A DNA stretch of 64,000 bases from Eutypa lata. Lineage: Eukaryota; Ascomycota; Sordariomycetes; Xylariales; Diatrypaceae. Each line of letters starts with the position of its first letter. Position 1 is the stretch's first letter. The position numbers and the translations under genes were made by a program. Shown piece after piece: positions 10,399 to 22,088 of this stretch. The stretch covers positions 3,472,001 to 3,536,000 of the forward strand of contig JAKULF010000008.1 in NCBI GenBank assembly GCA_022661535.1, given 5' to 3'. The notes under the pieces were generated by a model, which saw only the letters and a program-made list of their open reading frames with translations, did not search any database and was not told where the DNA came from.

Positions 10399-12523
10399 AT
10401 GGAGGCTACATTATGCAAGCCATGTCGCAAGACCTTGTGCCGCCTCCACCTTAAGCCGAGGACGAATCCCCGGCATTACTACTACACTGGGAAGTCGAAA
10501 GATAACCACCTAGACTTTCGATCCTTCCGGAATGCTGTGTTCGAAGCCTGATTTATCTGCTGCGTACTTTGGGCCGAGATCCAACGTGATGGACACATAG
10601 ATTTTGTTGAGGATGCGGACAGCTTCACATCAGGCCTGTGGTTACACGGCACAAAGATAAACGAAACATCTTACGAGACCCTTAATTACGTTGCTGACTC
10701 GACGAAGGGTACTCTAGGCGACGCGAGTAACTTCTCAGTAGTGCGATCGAGTATTCACATGCCGCTAGAACCATTGGGTCTACGGGAAAACGTAAGCTTT
10801 TGGCCATTCTCAGTGAAATTCCATAGCGGGCCACAGCGACAAACAGGGATATGTGATACAATTTCGTCCGGCTTGCACTTACATGGGCGGAGCTGGATTC
10901 GAGAATGCTTGGATAATCATAAATCCTGCCAACCGGACCTTGAAGCACTGGGCTGGGTCCCCGAGCGACTCATCAGAGTCCACCAAAGAGGCGAATGGGG
11001 GCATTATGGGCTCCAACTCATCGTGACTTCAGCCACGCCCGCTGATGGGCGATATTATACAACACTCAGCCACCGGTGGTCGAGCCAAAGCTTCTTGAAG
11101 TTAACCCACAATAACTTCCAGCAGCTCTCACGCGAGTTCACGTCATCAGATCTGCCCCAGACATTCCGGGATGCTGTTTCAGCAACGTACCACCTAGGTT
11201 TCCACTACCTCTGGATTGACTCACTCTGCATCATTCAAGATGACCTCGATGACTGGAAAAGTCAGTCTGCCCAAATGCATCAGATATATGCATTGGCTGT
11301 TTGTAACCTTGCGGCTTCATGGGCAGAAGACTGCACTAAAGCAATGTTTTCTCAACGATCAAATAGCAGCAAGCTTGCTAACTCTATCAAATTACGAGTT
11401 CGACTGAGATATAGGAAGATGAGGCTGGCAGACGAGAATATTTGGCGCCGATGCGTTGAAGACTCTATACTCCGCGAACGAGGCTGGGTCTTTCAAGAAC
11501 GTTTTCTCTCGCCACGAAAAATGCATTTCGGCGAAGACCAGATCAGCTGGGAATGTAAAGAGCTCCGTGCATCTGAAAATTGGCACTCCGGCTTTTGGCC
11601 CAATAGCCTATTACCACCAGCGGAGCAGACGGATACTCCAGTTGTGCCAACTTTATATTACGCGCTAGCTCTCGGATTGTCTCTAGCCCAGTGTAGCTAT
11701 TTCGAGAAGTGGGGAGAAATCATAAAGGCCTATTCAGTAACAAGTCTGACAAAGGACACAGATAGGCTTGTTGCTCTTTCAGGTGTCGCAAATGCGTTTG
11801 CAGCATCTCGAAGTCGTGAAGCCTCTGCCTATGTTGCAGGCATGTGGCGCGATACATTGGAATTAAGCATGTTCTGGGTGGTATACATTCCTGAAGAGAC
11901 GGAAGCAGATTAGCTCTCGCCGTTTTATTGCACCATCCTTTTCATGGGTATCGGTGTTGAAAGGAATCCGATTCGCTTGGGAGGAGCCTGGAATAAGAAT
12001 ACCGACTCCTTATTTTTGCATCCGCGATGTGCACCTAGGATACAGTAGCACTGATAAATTCGGTAGCCTACTTCAAGGCAGCCACCTGATCGTGACCGGC
12101 CCGGTCTGGACTGTGCACTGGCATTTCTTGGATTCTCCAGGCGTGTTCCTCATTGCAACAGCAACGCTCCGAATTGGCAAACTCCGAGACATATACGCAG
12201 ATATTCATCTCGGCCACCGTGCATGGTCTGCGTTCGACAACGATTTGTTCTGCTTATCTGGTGGAGACGACCACGATGACACATGGTCTGAATCTACAGA
12301 GTCATCCAGACACTGGACTCCAACTGTGCTCATCTTGCTAAGACCCATGCTGAAGCGCTGCGTAGGTGCCTTCCGCCGCATTGGGGTTGCAACAAATTTG
12401 CAGAAAGATATAGATCGTCATAGTGCACACATTACCCTTACGCACTCTGATATTGATGCGTCGAGCATTCCCAGTCTGGAGTATCAGCCAGACACTGGAA
12501 AACACATCATTAAAATCTTCTGA
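10399..12523 (+). pseudogene. HET-domain protein 2 with in-frame TGA and a frameshift
   Basis: Intronless HET-domain gene beginning MEATLCKPCRKTLCRLHLKP, the usual Cys-rich N-terminus of this class. The frame runs to TGA at 10549-10551, exactly where a Cys (EGC-FICC) is expected, and continues in the same frame for 450 codons. Core motifs are YYTTLSHRWSSQSFLKLT (about residue 218), LPQTFRDAVSATYHLG, YLWIDSLCIIQDDLDDWKSQ (about 270) and DSILRERGWVFQERFLSPRK. Near 11911 the frame changes by +1 (or -2) to ISSRRFIAPSFSWVSV and ends SLEYQPDTGKHIIKIF. The TGA is a substitution, not a run-length error, and not a TGG-to-TGA change typical of RIP. It is therefore either a genuine null allele, or translation begins at a downstream ATG and skips the N-terminus. 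Confidence 0.7.
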
Positions 12524-14468
12524 TGCGCTCTGCGCCATAAGAAAGCGACCAACATGGGGAAGAAGAACGCCTCACCTACATGTTGAATGACTATATTGGT
12601 CGGCGTCAAGATATCGACGGTTCGTTCTCGTAAAGGAGAGAAGAGTCAAATTGTGGAAGCCATTTTCGCCCCTGGCGGCTGTAATATACATTATGCAACC
12701 ATAAACTTGGTAGATGCCAAGCCTCTTCCTTCCGTGCCCCTGACAATTATTTAGAGGTACAAGCCTAAGACAAGAAATGCGAAGGATGACTGGGCATCTT
12801 TACATGGTCGTCCCGTGACACTGATTCTTGTTCGAATATGTATGGGTTCTTAAGCACTGCTTTTGTAAATTTACTGTTTCTCCGAAGAGGCTAAGTACTT
12901 TTACTGTTAATCATAATACGATGAACTAGGGAAAAGACATACCAAGCGAGAACTGAACCCAAGATTCATGCCAAGCAAGGAGTAACGCAACCCTCCTAAC
13001 CAAGCAATTCAATTCCAACTTAAAAGTTACTGTTAATTCCTCCTTGCCCTAGGTCCTATCCGGGCTGGCCTAGGCATTTATTGCTTGGGCAGCAACAATC
13101 AAAAAAAGAAAGATCATCGAGATTAGAGATAAGGAATGGAAAATATGGATGTAGTTCTCTATATGATGAAAAAGCAGAGAGAAAGCCAAGGTAGAAAATA
13201 AAGCGTCGTTATCAGATTGCTCTGTTTCTTTCTTTAATTGTAGTTTTTCACTTTAGTTTCAAGGAGATAAAATACATATATGTATTTATATATAGTGGAA
13301 ACTGTACTTACTATTGAGGGTTTAATGTTATGAAAGTATACCTTCTATGTAATATAAAACTTTAATAATAACAATCTTGTTTCATAATTCAATACGATGA
13401 AATACTAGCAAGTGTCATAATTTTATCAGTCATCGATTATTTCTTCGAACCCGAAGGGGCCAATTATTCAAGCCAGGGAGCAGCGGAAATTTGGGGACAA
13501 GTGAAATACTTGCATAATAACTTGAATTATCTATCAAAGGCAACCACAGTGGTGGTATGTGTGACTGGTATTGATTGCTACTTAGCCCTCACATATTCGA
13601 TATCTTCTCATGCGATTCTACATGGCAGTACGAAGTCTGCAGCTTTGACTGCCAAGGCACATAAATATAGTACCACAGATTATAGAAGTTTTCCAGCATC
13701 TTCTAGCACCTGATTAAGTAACTATAAATAGTAAAAGAACCAATGGAAGTCGGGAAACCAATTTGCTGCTTGCATTATCAATATATCCATTGACGTCAGA
13801 TGCATGTGAGCCCAAGATCTTGGAAACAAAACCCTGGTTGGCAGTTACCTAAGAAAGCCACTTAGGAACATATACTGATACCTGTATAATCCGCCGGCCG
13901 TATTACGGCGCCCGGGTTCAACGGCTATGCAAGTAATATATGTTATGAAGCGCCTAAGCCCCCTTCGTTGACTTACATGGGAAACTAGTAAACGTGTCCA
14001 GAGCATATCTCCTTTTTCTAAGACCCAAGCCGCTTAACTTCATTACATTATGGATTCTTAGAAGGGTAGATAGCCAATGGGAATCGTTGACACTGAATTG
14101 TATAATATAAACTATGGAACTGGAGGGGAGATGTTAGCAATATTTCCAGGTTGAAATCCAACCGGGTAAATTGACGTGAGAAAGATAATCCCTGCATACA
14201 TAGCAAGCTTCGTACTATTGTTGGCTGCGGCAGTTGCTTTCAGTGTAATATAGTCTTGGGCGCCGGGAGAATTTTAGCCGGATGACTTCATCGGGCATAT
14301 CTCAGCCTTATGCTTTCGGTGTTACGGAGGATCATGGACAAGCGCTCGGAAGATATTTTAACGGCTGGATATCCCGGTTTAGAATGCTCGTCTGATGGTC
14401 TTCTTTCCTTAACTCTCTCCTCCGCTACCCACCCAGTCCGTTTGAATTAAGCAGCGTCGAGTTCCAAG
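12524..14468. other. 1.9 kb intergenic, AT-rich
   Basis: No convincing gene. Around 13250-13420 it is very AT-rich. A 70-residue ORF at 13501-13713 has no protein-like features. A GC island near 13895-13915 carries CGCCCGGGTTCAACGG but no tRNA fold. Promoter of the DUF1996 gene expected at the right end. Confidence 0.45.
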
Positions 14469-15898
14469 ATGCAGTTGAAGACCCAAGCGTTCGCCCTGGC
14501 GTTCGCCGCCGTGCCTTACACTGTCGTCGCGCAGTTTGCGACGGCGGCCATGATGCGCTTCCAGTGCTCTAAGCTCGTTATCGAGCGTATGGATCCCCTC
14601 GTCACCCCGGGGCTGATTCAGTCTCCTCACATCCATCAGATCGTCGGTGGGGATTCTTTCAACGCTACCATGACTCCGGTAGACTACGACCCTTCGCTCG
14701 AGTCGACTTGCACCACGTGTTCGTTCAGCGAGGACTTTTCGAACTACTGGACCGCCAATATGTACTTCAAAGCGCGCAATGGAACTCTCAAGCGAGTACC
14801 GCAGATGGTCAACCTGGTATGATGAATATGCTGCGTAGCCATATTGTTATATGGGCGACCTGCTGACATACCGACTTGGACAGGGCCTGGAAGGAGAGGA
14901 AGGCATGACAATTTATTACATCCCGCCGTATGATGGACAAACTCAGGTGACAGCTTTCGCGCCGGTACGTGAGCCTGCTCAAGTCCCCTGTACCTCTCAT
15001 GATACACCATCTAACTAATAGCCTGCAGGGATTCCGCATGCTTGTCGGAGACGCAGAATTACGCCAAGCGGAAGGCCAGCAGAAGCAGCTCTGCCACCGT
15101 TGCTACACGACGGTCGAGCAGGAGCCATTCGGTGGTGCCCCTTGCGTCGATGGATCGGGTATGGACAGTGCTGCTCTACCTAACAAGGCTTGCGCTGGAG
15201 GTATCCGGGCTACCATTACGTTCCCAACGTGAGTTGAAACACCTTCTAACATTTTAGCATCAAGTCACACTACTTCGGTAGACATGATTCTACACTCTAG
15301 ATACTAACCTTCGACTCAATGTAGTTGCTGGGATGGAGAGAACCTAGACAGCCCTGACCACAAGAGCCACGTTGCCTACCCCGAGAGCGGAAGCTTCGAG
15401 ACCACCGGGGCTTGCCCGGCTAGTCATCCAGTTAGACTGCCGCAGGTTATGTACGAGGTGATGTGGGACACGAGGGAATTCAACAACCAAGAGGAATGGC
15501 CCGAAGACGGCTCCCAGCCATTCGTTTACAGCATGGACGACCAGTAAGTTAACCACTCATGGCAAGCAGCTCTTAGCAGTCAACATTTGCGTGATAGCTC
15601 GCTAACTAGATGATAACTACCTCGTAGGGTTGGATATGGATGGCACGGCGACTATGTCTTCGGCTGGAAGGGCGATTCCCTGCAGAGGGCCTTAGACGCT
15701 AGGTGCAGCAACGACCAGTGCAGCGAGCTCCAGACTCAGACGCCCGAGCAGGCGACTGCTTGCAAGAAGGAACAGACGGTTCCGGAAGATGTTGAAGGAT
15801 GTAAGTATACGTAAACTCGCGTTGTCGCTCGCTACGATTACTTGCTAACCAGACGACTCTGTCTAGGGCTTGAGGCGCTCCCACACGAGGTGCTGTGA
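14469..15898 (+). CDS. Secreted DUF1996 domain protein
   Basis: Six exons: 14469-14816, 14884-14964, 15029-15228, 15325-15543, 15628-15800, 15867-15898. All phases close with no frameshift, giving 350 aa. A signal peptide ends near VVAQF (about residue 21). DUF1996 signatures are [34 protein letters not shown] (the conserved His-x-His-Gln motif), [40 protein letters not shown] and, at the end, [15 protein letters not shown]. Members are extracellular or wall-associated fungal proteins, often induced by stress or copper; the biochemical role is not established. Paired cysteines suggest disulfides. The short last exon supplies only [10 protein letters not shown]. Confidence 0.88.
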
Positions 15899-16398
15899 GT
15901 GGGGAGGGGGCTGTAACGAAAATACTGTTCAAAAACCTAAGTTTGCATTCCGCGGTTGCTTGTGTCGATCTTGATAGATAGATAGATACCTTAGAGAAGA
16001 TTGTTTCAAAGCGAGTACTATTTGCATGCCCCTGAAGCCCCTGCTACTTGTGAATATGACTGCCTCTGGCTTAAAGTTGCGTTCTCTTAATTGTATGTAA
16101 TTCTCGTCATCATAATTAGATCTGATGGCCGATTTCTCGGTGTACTTGAAGAGCGCTCACGTTCTTTGGTTCTTAAAAGGACAGTTTTTTCGTCACGTCT
16201 TTTTGTTATTCGGAGTGTTTCCCGCTGTCGTTGTAATTTAGCGCTGTCTCTCCTTAATTTAGGCCTAAACGCTAGTGGCTGAAAGGCTTAAAGTCATGTG
16301 ACCCCGCGTTTAACACTACCCTCCATCCTTGCTGTCGCGTCATACCTAGGCCGATTCACCCAACACTTGAAGCTTTACATTGCTTATATTATTTAGTC
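15899..16398. other. Intergenic 500 bp
   Basis: 3' region of the DUF1996 gene and promoter of the MutY gene. The plus-strand ORF at 16091-16282 has no features. Contains GATA-type repeats (GATAGATAGATAG near 15976). Confidence 0.45.
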
Positions 16399-18311
16399 AT
16401 GATGAGGCGGTCATCCCGAATAAAGCAGGCATCAAACCCACAGGTTTCCGAAATCCCAGACATAATCAGCTCAAATGATGAGGCTCCTCTAACACAAAGA
16501 GAAAAGCCCACAAGAAAAAGATCGAGACGGGCTTCGCCTAGTGACGCGTCTGATGTAGACGCGACTAAGGATGATGAGGCCGATACACCACCTCCCAGCT
16601 TTAAGAAAAGGAAAATCACCCGTCCCAAGAAGAGTTCAGACAGCAAAACGCAGCTCCACACGCGTTTGTTCAGCGCCGCAGCTTCAGTAAATAATGAATC
16701 CAATTCTTGTCGCTTGCCAGGTCGCATTCATCCCGTGACCTACCACCGGCCACTTCTTCTAGATAGCCGCGAAGGTCGCACATCTCTGCTGAAATGGTTC
16801 GACAGCATCAGCACCGCGCGTGCCATGCCGTGGCGGAAACCATGGTTCAACCCTGCCGATTCGAATGCTGGCGACGAGTCGGCAGCTCGGGAGCAGCTGG
16901 AACGGCGAGCTTACGAGGTGTGGATCAGCGAGATAATGCTACAGCAGACGAGGGTAGCTGCCGTCATTGAATACTGGAACCGCTGGATGGAAAAATGGCC
17001 AACCATCCATGATCTAGCGGCTGCCGAGCCAGACGAGGTACTCGCGGCTTGGCGCGGGCTAGGCTATTATAGTCGTGCGACACGCATCCACGAGGCTTCG
17101 AAGTTGGTGACGAGCGATGCGAAAATGCAGGGTTGTCTGCCGGCCATTGTAGAAGAGCTGCAGGCTAAGGTACCAGGGGTAGGCCGTTACACAGCCGGCG
17201 CTATTTCCGCCATTGTGTTTGGGCGCGCAGCTCCCATGGTTGATGGAAACGTACTGCGTGTGCTGAGCCGACAACTCGGTCTACTTGGCGATGTTAAAAC
17301 GGACAAGTTCACGATCGACTTACTATGGGCTGCTGCTGATGCCTTAGTCAAGGCGGTTTCGCGAGATCTCCCAGATGGCGAGGAAATTGATGCATGTGAG
17401 GAACCACCAGTCAGTAATCGGCCTGGCCGGTGGGGCAGGCCCTCATGGAGCTTGGGAGCACTGTTTGCACTCCGAAGCCTAATTGCGCATCATGTCCAAT
17501 CTCTTCCACGTGTCGCGCTTATGCTGAAGGTCTACAGCTTTCAGTACAGAAAGGTCTAGCGCCTAAAGACTTGGCTTCAGCCAGTGTTGATACCGAAGTT
17601 GCCGATATTGAAGACAACTGTGAGCTGTGTAAGCCGTCGGAGGAATTGGAGCCTATTGAGGCAGAGGCCAACGCCGTGCTACCGGACAAGAAACCGCAAG
17701 CACGCAAGCAAGCATCGCTACGGTCGTTCGTCTTCACGAAAGGCGCCAAATCTCGAACGCCATCTCAATCTCCATCGCCCGGTTTAAGTACAATCGCCAT
17801 GGAGGAAATTATCAATCATGCTAGAAAGTTTCCAGTCAAAACCATCAAGAAAGCCGTACGAGTAGAGGAAACGCTAGTGTGTGCTATTAGGCGTAGCGAT
17901 GGGCTCTATCTAATCCACAAGCGACCAGAGAAGGGCCTGCTCGCAGGCTTATGGGAATTTCCCAGCTACATTCTACCACCGACAAACGATAGTACTCTAA
18001 AGACTCGCAAGCAAGATGCAGCACGGTATATCTCGAAGCTGATGGGTATCTCTATTCCAACAGCGAAAACCTCGCAAGCATCATGCATGAAGCATGTGGG
18101 AGAGCTTGGGAGCGTCCCCTGGCTCTTCTCACATATCAAGTTGACGATGCACGTACATCTTTTCGAGCTCGATACAGCAGATATAACAGATAGCTTCACA
18201 TCTAAACCCGTTACCCAGAGTCGGTGGAGTGATGACATAGACGATGAGTCAATGGGTACTGGGATGCGGAAGTGCTGGGCTCTTGTGAAACAGACCAGCG
18301 ATGGCGGCTAG
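16399..18311 (+). CDS. Adenine DNA glycosylase (MutY/MYH homolog), one frameshift
   Basis: Removes adenine mispaired with 8-oxoguanine in base-excision repair; nuclear and/or mitochondrial. The N-terminus is basic (KKRKITRPKKSS, an NLS candidate). The HhH-GPD glycosylase core follows: EVWISEIMLQQTRVAAVIEY, WRGLGYYSRATRIHEA and VPGVGRYTAGAISAIVFG, with the catalytic Asp in APMVDGNVLRV. The Fe-S cluster loop reads C-x5-C-x2-C-x5-C (VCTPKPNCASC, then PISSTC). A C-terminal NUDIX-like recognition domain (VEETLVCAIRRSDGLYLIHK, GLLAGLWEFPSY) contacts 8-oxoG. Intronless, about 637 aa once one G is added at the G4 run 17432-17435, which joins PGRWG to QALMELGSTVC; without it the protein ends before the Fe-S loop. 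The first cluster spacing is one residue shorter than the usual x6. Confidence 0.88.
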
Positions 18312-18701
18312 GTATATGCTGTAGGATCGTGTGCCTGATCGTGCTGTGTTACAATCCAGACTCTTGCATATTCTACGGTCGGCTGCAAGGAATATACTAA
18401 GGCCAATGTTTGGTAACTAAGAGCTATACCTAGGATATCCCAAATTAATGCTTCATATGAGGAAGTCAATATTGTTGACCATATTCTGAGACACGTGAAG
18501 GGTGCAAAGAATGGCCCCCTCATAAAACCTTAGGTAGCCTTTGAACGTTTCTCACGGGATGTGAAATGCAAATATGGGTTACATGCTCTGAAACAGCCCT
18601 GGGGAAGCAACGCTAGCATCATAAAACCCCAAGTTTCTTCATATATATATATATATATATAAAACCCTAAGGGTTCAACGGCGATATCCTAGTCGTTAAG
18701 G
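18312..18701. other. Intergenic, convergent 3' ends
   Basis: Between the plus-strand MutY gene and the minus-strand fucosidase. Holds the (AT)10 tract listed separately. No gene seen. Confidence 0.5.
18641..18661. repeat. (AT)10 microsatellite
   Basis: Uninterrupted alternating AT tract between convergent gene ends. Likely length-polymorphic. Confidence 0.9.
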
Positions 18702-21197
18702 CTAAAAGGGGATCTTAAACGCCCACGCATACCGATCTGCATTTTTCACTTCTTCGCTAATAGTCAACTGCAGGGCCCCATCATCCAAGAGTTGCGAAGG
18801 CACCACTGTGCCAGACACATTACCGCCGACAACAGTCACTTCATCGCCGGGGGCGTATGGCACAGGTGAATGAAGCACGAGAGTGTCGTTCGGGGCATAA
18901 AGCGTGATGATGTAAAACGCGTCGGTCGTCTGCGTGAAACGGACCGCTTGGCCTTCCTCGGGTGTGACGTACCAGTACGTCGTGTTGAAGATCGCCTCCG
19001 TGTGCGTATTGATCCATTCGCCGGCTTGGCGGAGATTGCGCTTCATCACGGGGATTATAGTTCCTATCAACCATATATGTTAGCTATGCAACTATTCAAG
19101 CCGTTCGATAGACCGGGAAAGTGTTGGCTATCGACGAACCGTTCGCAGTTGGCCCGATATCGAGCAGGAAGTTCCCATTCTTGGAGACTATATCCACGAG
19201 ACTCGTCACAATACTCGCGGGGTCGAGGTACGCGGAGTCGGGTGTCGCCTGGTTGTATCCGTAACTAAAGGGATCCAAGCCGAGATTACTTTCCCATTTT
19301 CGCCTCTGGACGGCGCTATACCGCGCGTACTCCGGGGTGTCGAAGTCTCCGGGCACGCCACACCGGTTGTTAATCATCACCTGTTCTCCCTTCTGAGCCT
19401 TGCTGTTGAAGTACTCCGCAGCGAATTCCGCCGTCATATTCGGTCCGCCGATATCGCACCACATGATCTCCGTGCCCATGTTAGCTAATATCTGCATTTC
19501 GGGTACGATGACGTCCGTGACGAAGTTATCGACCGGTACATAGCCCGTATACGGTAGGACTTCACCCGTGTATGGATTCGTGGCGTTTCCACCCGGCCAC
19601 CAATTAAATCCCAAAGGCTTATAGTCTGGGTGGAACCATTCTGGCAGTGAAAAATATGTTGCTTGATGGAGGTGTGGTTGGTGTTCCGTGGCAGCATCAA
19701 ATAGTTCCTGCAGGAGATTCCGGTGAGGAGGCAGGGCTACACTAGTCCGATTGCTCACGGAGGGTGGCAAGTCCATAAGGGCGTAGCCGTCGTGGTGTTT
19801 TGATGTTTGCACAAAGTACTGGGCGCCCGCATCGACGAAGAGATCAACCCATTCTTTCGGATCAAATTCCGAGGCGGTGAATTCAGGAATGAAGTCATCA
19901 TAAACCAGGTCTTCTCCGTATGTGTCCCGATGGTGCTCCCAAACTTGGATGGAATCCCCAGCCCCCAAGTTGAGCCACCACCAATACCACTCAGCATAAC
20001 TCGCGCTCGCCGCTATTCCCCCACGCCGGAACGCTGTATACCCCCAGTGAATGAAGATACCATACTTCCCGTCATTGAACCACTGGGGTGTCTCGTGCTG
20101 GTAGATACTTTCATACGTTGGCTCGTACTGGGATATCCCAAATGTGGCGTTGAAGGTGTATTGCGACTTCACACCGTCTCCTGATACAATGATAGTAGCC
20201 TCTCCAGACGTCCCTTCGATGACACCATCGGCATTTTCGACCCCGATCTGAACTCGTGCCTGATCACCTGGCCGCAGACGCTTGATAACGCCAGGTTTGA
20301 CGGTGCATAACCCGGCCGACTCGACGGATAGCTCGACGCTATGATTTGAGTAGATCCACTCAGTACCTACGTTATTAACAGCCACCTCGACTATCTGCGT
20401 CTTGTTCGTGCCCTCGAACCACATATTGGTAGACCGAGCAAACTGCACCCCAAGCGCCAAACCTTCCCCATCGGCCGGCAGTAGCGACAGCGAGAAAATA
20501 TGCAACCTCGTGCTCTCCTCTCCGCCACCGGGGCCGCTCCCAGAGCCAGACGAGACGTTAGGGAGCCGCAAGCTGGTAAGCTCCTTCGTGCTATCTAACC
20601 ACGCGACGGACTGGAATATCATGGACTTGTTGTAGTCGATCTCCTCGCTGGTGAGATAGTACGGAAAGATGATGTCCCCGCCGTACGGGTACGGCCACGC
20701 CCAGAACGGATCCACGAGGACGGCGCGCGAGCTCTCGCTGCCATCCGCGTACGTGGCGTTCACGAAGCCCGTCGCGATGGCCGTCTCCGCCGCCGCGAGC
20801 ATGTAAGCCCCGCTATAGCGACCCCTCGGGATCTCCAGGACCTGGCCCTCGGCGAGCACATTGTCGTACCCGTCATCATCATCATCATCGTCATCATCGT
20901 CCGCTTCCTGGTACTGCGGGAAAATATAGTCGATTCCGTCGTAGGTCAGGTGGTCCTCGGCTGGTAGGTACGCGGCGGGGTAGGCGTTCCCCTCCCCGTC
21001 GAAGTCGGCGTCCCCCGGCTCGCGCCCGAAGCCGCGGTTGTTCCGCAGTGGCGACAGGTCGATCGGCACTGAGGAGCTGGGCTCGATGCTATTTTGCCGG
21101 TTCTTCGGGTTGATGACGAGCTCGAATCCCGCGGCTGCTGCTGCTGTTAGGGCCGCAAGAACCGGGGAAGTACTAGGGCTATGAAGAGCTTCATCAT
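18702..21197 (-). CDS. Secreted GH29 alpha-L-fucosidase, two run-length breaks
   Basis: Hydrolyses terminal alpha-L-fucose; extracellular. Exons 21197-19114 and 19063-18702. Start chosen at MMKLFIALVLP, because adding one C at the run 21164-21167 joins it to VLAALTAAAAAG and yields a clean signal peptide; the longer ORF from 21273 lacks one. An N-terminal beta-rich region with a run of ten Asp (about 20868-20897) precedes the TIM barrel: WFNDGKYGIFIHWGYTAF, then the substrate loop SKHHDGY. The nucleophile Asp is in EIMWCDIGGPN (about residue 580), and the barrel ends SKNGNFLLDIGPTANGSS. The second exon (GTIIPVMKRNLRQAGEW...) is the family's C-terminal beta domain. A second missing C at 19115-19117 is needed for the splice phase. 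About 815 aa. General acid/base not assigned. Confidence 0.87.
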
Positions 21198-22088
21198 TTC
21201 GTGGTAGATTGGTATTAATATTAATCAACAACGAGAGTTGTGTATCAACAATCCATGCTTGTCTAGATTTCAAGCTCGCTGTCCCATGGGCAGCTATCTA
21301 ACATTAACCTGGGACTCGGGACTTCCTTAAATAGTTGCTTGAGAGTACTGTCTATGTGTGTGTGCGAACCCATCATGCCGATCGATAAGGCCGACTCCGC
21401 TTGATCGCAATCTCGGTGACTTCATCGTAGGCCGGATCCAGTTAGGACGTTATCTTTGATGACCTTAGGTGGACGTCTCGGCTTGCAGCAATCCATGTCA
21501 CGAGCATGGCGGTCGTCGCATTTCCGGAGAAGGGTGGAGACCTCGTATTGCGGGGTTTGGAGAGAGGTCGCCGGGCCCTGTTTCCTTCTTTGCTGACTGA
21601 TTCACTAGTTATTTCCCGCCAATTATAACTACACCTAATTTATGAGCCATTGCGATAGTGGGCAAAATGGTGGTCTTCATGGTATATCTACATATTCTGA
21701 GCTATCAGGACTAATGATAACAAGATTGCCAAGCTGACCGCACGGAACTGGATGAAATGTAGGTGCAAGAGTGTATGTGGTGCTTCGTTTGTAAGACTTT
21801 ATAAAACTTATATGAAAGAACAACTCTAAAAACCCCGGTTACATATTCTAATGAATATAATTACCGACGTTTATACTTACTTGCTATATAAACAGGGGCT
21901 TACAGAGATAGAGAAAGCACTTAATAGAACGAACACACTCGTATATATAGATAATTGGACAAGTGGACTAAAGCTAATATTTCGAACCATCGGGTCAAAG
22001 AGACGAAAAAGTAGCGTCAAAGGGTATAGACGTCACCATTCAGGCCTTTGTAATACGGTCCCAACCCTAATAGCGCGATGTTCTTGAT
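21198..22088. other. Intergenic 0.9 kb
   Basis: Promoter side of the fucosidase and 3' side of the F-box gene. The 78-residue plus-strand ORF at 21851-22087 is AT-driven and lacks features. Confidence 0.5.

Noticed and set aside
12931..13016. Minus strand looks tRNA-like (GGTTAGGAGGG and GGGTTCAGTTCTC), suggesting a tRNA or tRNA-derived SINE.
   Set aside because: The T-arm stem does not pair and no acceptor stem can be formed, so I cannot support a tRNA; a SINE claim needs other copies.
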